A DNA stretch of 5,163 nt, from assembly GCA_005801395.1 (NCBI GenBank), contig SYDV01000305.1:1-5163 (forward strand), given 5' to 3'. Every line of letters starts with the position of its first letter. Positions within the stretch are counted from its first letter, which is position 1. The translations under genes and the position numbers were made by a program. Shown piece after piece: positions 1 through 5,163 of the stretch. A model generated the notes under the pieces. That model searched no databases, was not told where the DNA came from, and was given only the letters and a program-made list of their open reading frames with translations. Source of the DNA: Planctomycetia bacterium (lineage in GTDB: Bacteria; Planctomycetota; UBA11346).

Positions 1-915
1 ATCGATCAAGATATCACTACCCTTGGTAAAAGTCGCTTTACCAAAATGAATGCCCTGGGTCGTTTCATAAGGATTCGCCCAACCAACATAGTCTTCCCAA
101 GCGCGAATACCGATGTCGCGGAATACGGCTCGACGTTCGCGAAAACCTATGGTGCCACAGCCGCGAATATCATTTACTAATTCATGATCGTCAAAAGTCG
201 TCATCAATGGCATGTGACGATAATAGGTGGATAAATGGACGCCGCGCGACAAATATGTTTTGTAGTTTTCCCAAATACCAACGATAGTGGGTGCCACCGA
301 CACCACCTGCGGCATTTGCGTGGGCGTTAAACCAACTTGGGTTAGCCAATCATTAGCCAACATTGAACGGTGTTCTTCGTAAATAAAATCGCCATTCATG
401 ATAGAGAACAACGCGTCGCCGGTCAGTTCGCGGTGCATGGTCGCCCAGGTGGGTGTGGATGGTCCAATACCACCTTTGGGATTTTGATTCGCGCAAGAGC
501 CAAATTGAAAACGGAAATTATATTTTCCCAATGGATTATGCGTCGCTTCCACGTGCGCCTGGGTACTCGGCAAAGTCACAAAACTACCGGACGGACCTGT
601 TGGAATATTATTCATGCTCACTTGGTAATAATATTGCGTACTCGGAGTCAGGTTTGGTAAGGTGACCCACCCAGTATGGTCATGATCAGACACGGTACTC
701 ACCGCTGGAGTTTCCAAGGTCAGTTTAGTTAAATCAGTACCAAAACGCACCGTGAATTGTCCAGGACGATGGGTGCGTGCCCAAACTCGAACGCTATCGT
801 TGGTGAGTTTTCCCACGAGTGGGCCATGGGTAATAAAATTAGATCCTGATTCACCAGAATAAGATAAGTTAACTGCCAATATCCCCAGAACGAATAACAT
901 ACACCAACGTAGCAT
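1..915 (-). CDS. PhoD-like alkaline phosphatase/phosphodiesterase, secreted (C-terminus beyond window)
   Basis: Reading the minus strand from the ATG at 915 gives 305 codons with no stop to the window edge, so the C-terminal part is missing. Residues 1-22 form a Sec-type signal peptide: short basic start (MLRW), hydrophobic core, then SYSGES; there is no lipobox. Residues 28-100 match the N-terminal beta-sandwich domain of PhoD phosphatases (HGPLVGKLTNDSVRVWAR; GWVTLPNLTPSTQYYYQV). The metallophosphatase domain follows, with FGSCANQ (138-144), NGDFIYEE (174-181) and TFDDHE (240-245). These correspond to the GSC, GDxIYE and W/F-DDHE metal-site motifs of PhoD, which hydrolyses phosphate mono- and diesters outside the cytoplasm using Ca/Fe-type metal centres (family knowledge). 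The start is supported by AAGGAA five bases upstream (921-926). It lies 93 bp downstream of the sulfatase on the same strand and may be co-transcribed. The family is confident; the exact substrate is unknown. Confidence 0.9.
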   Translation of the reverse strand, partial: MLRWCMLFVLGILAVNLSYSGESGSNFITHGPLVGKLTNDSVRVWARTHRPGQFTVRFGTDLTKLTLETPAVSTVSDHDHTGWVTLPNLTPSTQYYYQVSMNNIPTGPSGSFVTLPSTQAHVEATHNPLGKYNFRFQFGSCANQNPKGGIGPSTPTWATMHRELTGDALFSIMNGDFIYEEHRSMLANDWLTQVGLTPTQMPQVVSVAPTIVGIWENYKTYLSRGVHLSTYYRHMPLMTTFDDHELVNDIRGCGTIGFRERRAVFRDIGIRAWEDYVGWANPYETTQGIHFGKATFTKGSDILID

Positions 916-920
916 AGCGT

Positions 921-926
921 TTCCTT
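921..926 (-). promoter_or_regulatory. Ribosome binding site of the PhoD-like gene
   Basis: The minus strand reads AAGGAA, then ACGCT, then the ATG at 915. This purine-rich Shine-Dalgarno match at a spacing of five bases fixes the start codon and agrees with the signal peptide beginning there. Confidence 0.65.
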
Positions 927-935
927 ATGATTTAT

Positions 936-960
936 TTACGGTAACAGCGAGTCACCGAAA
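936..960 (-). other. Hairpin in the sulfatase-phosphatase intergenic spacer
   Basis: On the minus strand CGGTGAC and GTTACCG (957-951 and 945-939) pair over seven positions, one a G-U wobble, around the loop TCGCT. Two more A-U pairs can form outside a T-T mismatch. The bases that follow in the transcription direction are TAAATAAATCATAAGG rather than a U tract, so it is not a convincing intrinsic terminator. It could be an RNA-stability or partial-attenuation element between two co-transcribed genes. An 8-bp palindrome, TTCCGGAA, lies nearby at 977-984. Nothing else is seen in this 93-bp spacer apart from the phosphatase ribosome site. Confidence 0.4.
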
Positions 961-1008
961 TGATGAATCGTTCTGGTTCCGGAATTTTTCAGATCGAAGC
1001 TGGATAAA

Positions 1009-2529
1009 TCAATCTTTATCTTCTTTTTTCTTGCCACCTGCGACCCCGCCTTGTGCGGCCCAAGCATTCCATTTCATCGTCATTTCATTTACCCGGTCCG
1101 GCATTTGTTTGGCTAAGTCGTTCAACTCGGAACGATCCGTTTCCATGTCGTATAATTCCCAAGCTCCTCCATTCACCGCCACTAATTTCCATGATCCCAT
1201 ACGTAAAGCATGATTCTTATTCGCGAAGTCAAAATAAAGGGCTTCGTGTGGCTTGCGTGTTTCGCCGTTAAATATTGGTTTTAAGCTTAAGCCACGCAGT
1301 GGTTTGAGCTTTTCTCCTTCAAACGTATCTGGACGAGAAGCGCCAGCGAGATCCATGGCGGTGGCATAAATATCAACGATATGAGCCGTTTGCTGCGTCA
1401 CACTTCCCAGCTTGGCGGTTATGCCTTTCGGCCAATGTGCGATCATCGGGGTCGATATGCCACCTTCATGTTGATTTTGTTTATACCAGCGAAATGGCGT
1501 ATTAGCGGCGTGTGCCCACCCCTCATCGTAGGTCAAATGCGAGCGTGGATCCCATGGCATTAAATCTTTGCCCGTCGTGCGTTCAAATGGACAGCCACCA
1601 TTATCAGACAAGAACATGATAAGCGTATTGTCTAATTGCCCTTGTTCTTTCAGATATGCGACCAAACGACCGACGTTGCGATCCATAATATCGACCATCG
1701 CAGCAAAAGTCGCCATGCGTATATCTTCCCATGCTTTATCTGCGTCACTGAGACTGTCCCATGCCTGGACTTCGCTTGGTCGCGGACTCAATTGATATGG
1801 TTTTGCAAAAAGTCCTAATTCCTGTTGTTTGGCATAACGCGCCTTACGCACCGCATCCCAACCCTTCTTGTAAGTTCCCAGGTATTTGCGCACGTCAGCC
1901 TCCGGAGCCTGAAGTGGATAATGAGGAGCATTATAGGCGAGATAAAAGAAAAATGGTTTATCCACTGGACGATCGCCGATAAATTTAATGGCGTAGTCAG
2001 TTACAGCATCTGTCGTATAGAATTTTTCCGGTACTTGGTAAGACTTCCCATCTAAATAAAACGTATTGTCACCAACGAAGAAATTAGTTGCGCCCGACAA
2101 ATGTCCAAAATAGCGTTCAAAACCTCGCTCTGTTGGCTGACCATTCATATGCCATTTCCCTGACATCATCGTGTGATAACCCGCCGTTTGCATGGTCTCC
2201 GCAATAGTTCGACAGTGCAATAATTTTGCGACACTGGCTTCATTATGATACATGCCACTCAAAATCGAAGAACGCGTCGATTCACACTTCGCCGCATTAT
2301 AAAATTGACTAAAGCGCAAACCGTTCGCCGCCAATCGATCTAAATTCGGCGTAGGGATTTCGCTACCGTAACAACCAAGATCAGAAAAGCCTAAATCATC
2401 ACAGAGGATGACCAAGACATTAGGTCGCTCCACAGCCGCCACCGTGGAATTAGATAGCGACGTAAAAGCTAAAATAATTCCGATTATGCCAAACGTCTTA
2501 ATGACTTCGGCGGTAAATTTTTCGTTCAT
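1009..2529 (-). CDS. Secreted type I (S1 family, formylglycine-dependent) sulfatase
   Basis: The product is 506 residues if started at the ATG at 2529. Residues 1-31 form a signal peptide (MNEKFTAEVIK, then a hydrophobic stretch, ending near STVAA), and mature VERPNVLVI follows. Alkaline-phosphatase-superfamily sulfatase landmarks occur in order: metal-binding DD (44-45), catalytic core CESTRSSILSG with Cys82 and Arg86, GKWH (124-127), NAPHYP with His203, SDNGG with Asp309-Asn310, Lys350 in FRWYKQ, HEGG (354-357), and a C-terminal domain with LRMGSWKLV and ELYDMETD. Cys82 is expected to be oxidised to formylglycine by an FGE or anaerobic maturase, not encoded here. It hydrolyses sulfate esters; length and the (A)KCxSTR-type core resemble planctomycete/lentisphaeral polysaccharide sulfatases, so a glycan substrate is likely but inferred. 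An in-frame GTG at 2571 would add 14 residues before the signal peptide; I prefer 2529. Reading is intact, ending in a lysine-rich tail (KKKEDKD) and TGA. Confidence 0.93.
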   Translation of the reverse strand: MNEKFTAEVIKTFGIIGIILAFTSLSNSTVAAVERPNVLVILCDDLGFSDLGCYGSEIPTPNLDRLAANGLRFSQFYNAAKCESTRSSILSGMYHNEASVAKLLHCRTIAETMQTAGYHTMMSGKWHMNGQPTERGFERYFGHLSGATNFFVGDNTFYLDGKSYQVPEKFYTTDAVTDYAIKFIGDRPVDKPFFFYLAYNAPHYPLQAPEADVRKYLGTYKKGWDAVRKARYAKQQELGLFAKPYQLSPRPSEVQAWDSLSDADKAWEDIRMATFAAMVDIMDRNVGRLVAYLKEQGQLDNTLIMFLSDNGGCPFERTTGKDLMPWDPRSHLTYDEGWAHAANTPFRWYKQNQHEGGISTPMIAHWPKGITAKLGSVTQQTAHIVDIYATAMDLAGASRPDTFEGEKLKPLRGLSLKPIFNGETRKPHEALYFDFANKNHALRMGSWKLVAVNGGAWELYDMETDRSELNDLAKQMPDRVNEMTMKWNAWAAQGGVAGGKKKEDKD

Positions 2530-2552
2530 GCGATTTACTTTCTTTGATGTGC

Positions 2553-2576
2553 AAACGGTTTGACTCGCCACCGTTT
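2553..2576 (-). other. Leader hairpin immediately upstream of the sulfatase start
   Basis: AAACGGT (2553-2559) and ACCGTTT (2570-2576) are perfect 7-bp inverted repeats separated by ten bases. In the sulfatase mRNA the stem would end 23 bases before the preferred ATG at 2529, just upstream of the purine-rich AAAGAAAG that may serve as ribosome site. The alternative GTG at 2571 would lie inside the stem, which argues against it. It could equally be a DNA operator. That the repeat exists is seen directly; its role is inference. Confidence 0.4.
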
Positions 2577-2668
2577 CATAACAAGGGCGGAATTACCGAC
2601 ACTCGTAGGGAAGCAACAATATAAACGATAGACGTATCATGAATGCGAATCGTACTTTCAGCTGTCAC

Positions 2669-2698
2669 CCCATCGAACATGAAACATTCCTTGATGGG
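2669..2698. repeat. Inverted repeat CCCATC/GATGGG
   Basis: CCCATC (2669-2674) and GATGGG (2693-2698) are perfect 6-bp arms. On the plus-strand RNA the stem extends inward by a G-U and an A-U pair, leaving a 14-base loop. It lies about 140 bp upstream of the sulfatase start. It may be part of the sulfatase leader or an operator, but a chance occurrence cannot be excluded for arms this short. Confidence 0.3.
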
Positions 2699-2707
2699 TA
2701 GGTTGCC

Positions 2708-2717
2708 ACCACGTGGT
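2708..2717. repeat. Perfect 10-bp palindrome ACCACGTGGT
   Basis: ACCACGTGGT equals its own reverse complement. Its central position in the divergent gap and its gapless symmetry fit a binding site for a dimeric regulator. No second copy is seen in the window and no specific regulator can be assigned. Confidence 0.3.
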
Positions 2718-2726
2718 CTGACCATT

Positions 2727-2778
2727 CAGCGGATACAAATATCACCAGATTTGTCATGACCTCACAATTGAACCGCTG
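2727..2778. repeat. Nested inverted repeats CAGCGG/CCGCTG enclosing ACAAAT/ATTTGT
   Basis: CAGCGG (2727-2732) and CCGCTG (2773-2778) are perfect outer arms about 40 bp apart. Between them ACAAAT (2735-2740) and ATTTGT (2749-2754) form a perfect 6-bp stem with an 8-base loop. The nesting allows a two-stem fold on either strand. It lies upstream of the -10-like hexamer at 2817, so it would precede any DUF1552 transcript starting there and could instead belong to the sulfatase leader or be a protein-binding region. Confidence 0.3.
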
Positions 2779-2816
2779 CGTTCATTGAAAAGAAATTTTA
2801 AGCAAAATTCATAGGG

Positions 2817-2822
2817 TATAAT
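2817..2822 (+). promoter_or_regulatory. Candidate -10 element TATAAT for the DUF1552 operon
   Basis: A perfect sigma70-type TATAAT sits about 180 bp before the DUF1552 start. No good -35 lies at 16-18 bp: the bases there are AT-rich (AAATTT, AATTTT), and the nearest TTGAAA (2785-2790) is 26 bp away. There is no TGn extended -10. If used, it would give a leader of about 170 bases containing the two hairpins at 2908-2953. A single hexamer match can be chance. Confidence 0.3.
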
Positions 2823-2907
2823 GGCAAGTGAATATCGACCTTACGTTGATTCATTCAGGCCCTCAAACTCAGCGGCGTCACATCTTGACGCTAAACCGAT
2901 ACAAACC

Positions 2908-2930
2908 TTGTGTCGTATTTTACGACTCAA
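2908..2930. repeat. Imperfect palindrome/hairpin with GTCGTA-TTT-TACGAC core
   Basis: GTCGTA (2912-2917) and TACGAC (2921-2926) pair perfectly around TTT. After one T-T mismatch, TTG (2908-2910) and CAA (2928-2930) extend it to nine pairs out of ten. It is the longest near-palindrome in the gap and lies 72 bp before the DUF1552 start. No U tract follows, so it is not a terminator. It could be an operator or a leader RNA stem. Confidence 0.4.
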
Positions 2931-2938
2931 CAATATAA

Positions 2939-2953
2939 CATACGCCTTGTATG
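2939..2953. repeat. Short hairpin CATAC-GCCTT-GTATG
   Basis: CATAC and GTATG are perfect 5-bp arms around a 5-base loop, eight bases after the 2908-2930 palindrome. The two together make a tandem-hairpin segment in the presumed DUF1552 leader. Individually this one is short enough to be chance. Confidence 0.25.
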
Positions 2954-2987
2954 AATACGGATGCATAACAGGTCTGAGGCCGCCAAC

Positions 2988-2992
2988 AGGAG
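2988..2992 (+). promoter_or_regulatory. Ribosome binding site of the DUF1552 gene
   Basis: AGGAG lies nine bases before the ATG at 3002. It is a strong Shine-Dalgarno match, and it sets the start in agreement with the N-terminal twin-arginine signal. Confidence 0.75.
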
Positions 2993-3001
2993 CTCATCAC
3001 T

Positions 3002-4315
3002 ATGAATACAAGCCATTCACCCCGTCGCACATTTTTACGAACCGCCGGCATTCTGATGGCCTTGCCGATGCTTGAAACGATTATGCCCCTCGGCGGCAAT
3101 CAACGCGGAGCCTTTGCGGTAGAGACGCCAAATAATAGTAAGACCAATCGTAACTTAGTATGCATTGGCAATTTGTTAGGTTTTTATCTGCCCTCATTCA
3201 TGCCAACGAAAGCGGGGAATGACTACCAATTTCCCGTCACGACGCAGTCATTAACAGCTCATCGAAATGACCTAACTGTATTTTCAGGTTTAGATCATGG
3301 AGTTAAAGGCGGTCATTTTGCAATCCATTCATTTTTGTCCGGTGTACTTTCCACCAATGCCAAAGGAATGCCAGAAGGCAACATCACACTTGATCAACGT
3401 GCCGCCGAAACGATTAAAGGAGCAACACGGTTTCCCTGTTTGAATATTGGCTCAGAGGGCGGAATTCATGGTGGCTGTCAATTAAGTTGGTCACGCAGCG
3501 GAAATCGCGTTGCACCTATTACCGGAGTCAAAGAATTATACTCACGCTTATTTTTGGCTGAAGGAGATAGCGAAAAGAACAAAGCCGCTGTCGCCGACCA
3601 TTTGCGCTTAGAGGGCTCAATATTGGATATGGTTAGCGACGAAGCAAAAGGATTAAGTAAAACAATCAGCGCAGTCGATCGACAAAAGCTAGACGAATAT
3701 TTCACTTCCGTGCGTGAGGTAGAGCAACAATTGGAGCTAACTGCTCAATGGTCCAAGGTAGCGAAACCTAAAACCGAAATGAAACCACCACAAAATAGAA
3801 ACCTCGTTGAGGACCTCCCAGTTTTCTACGATTTAATTACTTTAGCGCTGGTGACTGGCTCGACGCGAATTGCCACCCTAGAAATAGGAGGAGATTTTAA
3901 AGTTGGCGATTTAGATATCAAAGGAGAATGGCACATGCTGTCTCATCACGGTCAAGAACCAGATAAAATTGCGGCACTCGAGAAAATTGATCGTTATCAA
4001 GTCGAGCAATTTTCCCGCTTTATTGAACGCCTCAAGCAAACCAAAGTGGCAGATAGCAACTTACTTAATCAAACGATGGTGCTGTTTGGCAGCGGTATGA
4101 GCAACGCCAATTCGCATGTAAACTCGAGTTTGCCCGTTATCGTTGCTGGTGGCGAATTAAAACACGGCCAACACCGAATTTATAATCAAGTGAATGAGCA
4201 GAAAAAAATAGATCGTGTCCCATTATGCAATCTCTATCTAACCCTGCTGCAACGCTTTGGTGTTGCGACGGAGAAATTTGGCACCAGCAGTGCGACGATG
4301 AGCGAAATACTATGA
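3002..4315 (+). CDS. DUF1552 family exported protein with twin-arginine-like signal
   Basis: The protein has 437 residues, a usual length for DUF1552 (PF07586). Its N-terminus has SPRRTFLRTAG (residues 6-16), a Tat-like RRxFL motif, then a hydrophobic stretch to about residue 30, so it is probably exported folded. Family-like segments occur in order: IGNLLGFYLPSFMP (55-68), FSGLDHG with GGHFAIHSFLSG (94-114), ITLDQRAAE (128-136), an acidic/coiled segment RQKLDEYFTSVREVEQQL (227-244), the WHMLSHHG patch (310-317), and GSGMSNANSH followed by LPVIVAGG (363-384). The clustered His/Gly/Asn residues resemble those of DUF1501-type relatives of the alkaline phosphatase superfamily, so a metal site is possible (inference). 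No reaction is established for the family. It typically neighbours DUF1587/1592/1588/1585 cytochrome-type proteins in PVC bacteria, as here: its TGA overlaps the next ATG. No truncation or missing segment is seen. Confidence 0.92.
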   Translation: MNTSHSPRRTFLRTAGILMALPMLETIMPLGGNQRGAFAVETPNNSKTNRNLVCIGNLLGFYLPSFMPTKAGNDYQFPVTTQSLTAHRNDLTVFSGLDHGVKGGHFAIHSFLSGVLSTNAKGMPEGNITLDQRAAETIKGATRFPCLNIGSEGGIHGGCQLSWSRSGNRVAPITGVKELYSRLFLAEGDSEKNKAAVADHLRLEGSILDMVSDEAKGLSKTISAVDRQKLDEYFTSVREVEQQLELTAQWSKVAKPKTEMKPPQNRNLVEDLPVFYDLITLALVTGSTRIATLEIGGDFKVGDLDIKGEWHMLSHHGQEPDKIAALEKIDRYQVEQFSRFIERLKQTKVADSNLLNQTMVLFGSGMSNANSHVNSSLPVIVAGGELKHGQHRIYNQVNEQKKIDRVPLCNLYLTLLQRFGVATEKFGTSSATMSEIL

Positions 4316-5163
4316 ATCCGATAATGTTTAATCATAAAAGAAAAACTCATTTCCTCATGCTTCACATGCCCTATCTCAACTTATTATTCTTATTAACGGT
4401 CATCATGACGGTGACCACGACTCCAGCGCTCATTGCGCAAGAGCAGAGCATTCCCCTGAAACATTTCCTTGATACATATTGTATTTCCTGTCATGGCGCT
4501 GAGAAACAAAAGGCAGAACGACGCTTCGATATGATTGACCCAAAAGCCCGCGATCAAGCAACGCTGGTAAGCCTACAAGAAATCATAGATGAACTCACCT
4601 TGGCTGAAATGCCGCCCGAAAAATCTAAGCAACCGAGCAAAGAGGAAATCGCCTCGATAATCAGCAGCTTAACTGAACTGGTTTCAGTCGGCAAGAAAAC
4701 GTTAGTCAGCACCGGAGGCAAGACCGTCCTGCGCCGGTTGAATTTACGCGAATATCGCAATACACTTGCAGATTTATTTGGATTTGACCCTAATTTATTT
4801 GACCCAACGGTTGGATTTCCTGAAGATCAAATGGTGAAACATATTGATACGATTGGCGACTCCTTACGTATATCAGGTTATCAACTAAATAAATATATGT
4901 CGGTTGCCGAAGCGGTTACCACCAAGGCCTTTCGTCGACTAGAACCAACTCCTGAACAAACCTGGTCATTTTCCTTTGCCTCAAAATCAAAATCAGACAA
5001 AGGGAAAAAAGGATCCATGACGCTTTACGAAGGCACACAAGCACAAACCATAGAAATGGGTTATGCGGCGATAAATGAATTTTCGAAAGGTGTTCCTGCC
5101 GACGGACAATACGAGATCACGGTGTCGGTTGAAGCGCTAAACCGTAAGCATGAGTATGGAGAC
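4312..5163 (+). CDS. Secreted planctomycete-type cytochrome c with DUF1587 motif (PSCyt1-PSD3 start; incomplete at the right edge)
   Basis: The 284 codons present are open to the window edge. The start ATG (4312) overlaps the DUF1552 stop as ATGA, suggesting translational coupling; no strong Shine-Dalgarno is visible, and in-frame ATGs at 4324, 4357 and 4366 are alternatives. A signal peptide spans about residues 1-42 (basic start, hydrophobic LNLLFLLTVIM, end ALIA). CISCH (57-61) is a single c-type heme site in a Planctomycete cytochrome c context (FLDTYCISCHGAEKQKAERRFD), with Met100 in LAEMPPE the likely distal ligand. VLRRLNLREYRNTLADLFG (139-157) is the DUF1587 (PSD3) signature, followed by the usual FPED...IGDSLRISGYQLNKYM (169-196). 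A Lys/Ser-rich linker (224-235) then leads into a beta-rich stretch (236-280) that may be a carbohydrate-binding-like insert. Full-length relatives usually continue with DUF1592, DUF1588 and DUF1585 domains, expected beyond the edge. Likely role: extracytoplasmic redox protein; substrate unknown. Confidence 0.9.
   Translation, partial: MNPIMFNHKRKTHFLMLHMPYLNLLFLLTVIMTVTTTPALIAQEQSIPLKHFLDTYCISCHGAEKQKAERRFDMIDPKARDQATLVSLQEIIDELTLAEMPPEKSKQPSKEEIASIISSLTELVSVGKKTLVSTGGKTVLRRLNLREYRNTLADLFGFDPNLFDPTVGFPEDQMVKHIDTIGDSLRISGYQLNKYMSVAEAVTTKAFRRLEPTPEQTWSFSFASKSKSDKGKKGSMTLYEGTQAQTIEMGYAAINEFSKGVPADGQYEITVSVEALNRKHEYGD

Larger units (their letters stand above)
2580..3001. other. Divergent intergenic region, non-coding, rich in inverted repeats
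   Basis: Together with the sulfatase leader this makes a 472-bp gap between the divergent sulfatase and DUF1552 genes, and must hold the promoters of both. I find no credible gene in it. The open frame from 2821 to 3075 lacks a good ribosome site, has no recognisable motif and overlaps the DUF1552 start out of frame. Several short inverted repeats (listed separately) and one -10-like hexamer are visible. No clear -35/-10 pair was found for the sulfatase on the minus strand; TATATT (2623-2618) is the best -10-like match but has no -35 partner. Confidence 0.6.

Noticed and set aside
370..665. Two overlapping plus-strand open frames of 96 and 70 codons
   Set aside because: Both are antisense to the PhoD-like gene, whose minus-strand reading contains clear family motifs through the same bases.
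936..990. Intrinsic terminator between the sulfatase and phosphatase
   Set aside because: The hairpin at 939-957 is not followed by a U tract on the minus strand, and TTCCGGAA at 977-984 is too short to form a stable stem.
1031..2055. Several plus-strand open frames of 60-76 codons
   Set aside because: All lie antisense within the sulfatase gene and have no ribosome sites or recognisable features.
2527..2571. GTG start at 2571 giving a 520-residue sulfatase
   Set aside because: The extra 14 residues would precede a normal signal peptide, the GTG lies in an inverted-repeat stem, and no good ribosome site precedes it. ATG 2529 is preferred, though not proven.
2821..3075. 84-codon plus-strand open frame in the divergent gap
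   Set aside because: It overlaps the DUF1552 start out of frame, has only a poorly spaced AGGG upstream, begins within the TATAAT hexamer, and shows no motif or protein-like pattern.
3478..3705. 75-codon minus-strand open frame
   Set aside because: It is antisense to the well-supported DUF1552 gene.
4554..4760. 68-codon minus-strand open frame
   Set aside because: It is antisense to the cytochrome gene through its DUF1587 motif.
1..5163. CRISPR array, tRNA/rRNA, insertion sequence or prophage signs
   Set aside because: No regularly spaced repeats, cloverleaf-like segments, transposase motifs or terminal inverted repeats were seen on either strand.

Overview
The window looks like chromosomal DNA from the Planctomycetota-Verrucomicrobiota-Lentisphaerota (PVC) group. 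The reason is the gene content: a secreted sulfatase, a PhoD-like phosphatase, and a DUF1552 gene overlapping a 'planctomycete cytochrome c' gene (PSCyt1/DUF1587 type). This combination is typical of that group. Base composition is moderate (roughly mid-40s % GC by eye, not counted), so a Lentisphaerota, Verrucomicrobiota or lower-GC planctomycete is more plausible than a high-GC member. The species cannot be named from this sequence alone.

Layout: two gene pairs diverge from a 472-bp non-coding gap (2530-3001). Leftward on the minus strand lie a secreted S1-type sulfatase (2529 to 1009) and, 93 bp further on, a PhoD-like alkaline phosphatase/phosphodiesterase (915 to 1). The latter runs off the left edge, so only its N-terminal 305 residues are present. 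It was found by reading the minus strand, which stays open from an ATG at 915 to the window edge. Rightward on the plus strand lie a DUF1552 protein with a Tat-like signal (3002-4315) and a secreted mono-heme cytochrome with a DUF1587 motif (4312 to the right edge, incomplete). Their stop and start codons overlap (ATGA), so they are probably translationally coupled.

All four products appear to be exported. The left pair would release sulfate and phosphate from organic esters such as sulfated polysaccharides and phosphodiesters. The right pair is a recurrent PVC module of unknown biochemistry with a c-type heme, so a role in extracytoplasmic redox chemistry is plausible but unproven. The gap holds several inverted repeats, one sigma70-like -10 hexamer with no convincing -35, and a hairpin just upstream of the sulfatase start. 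I see no RNA genes, CRISPR arrays, insertion sequences or strong intrinsic terminators. The least characterised item is the DUF1552-cytochrome pair, a known family association of unknown function rather than an undescribed system.
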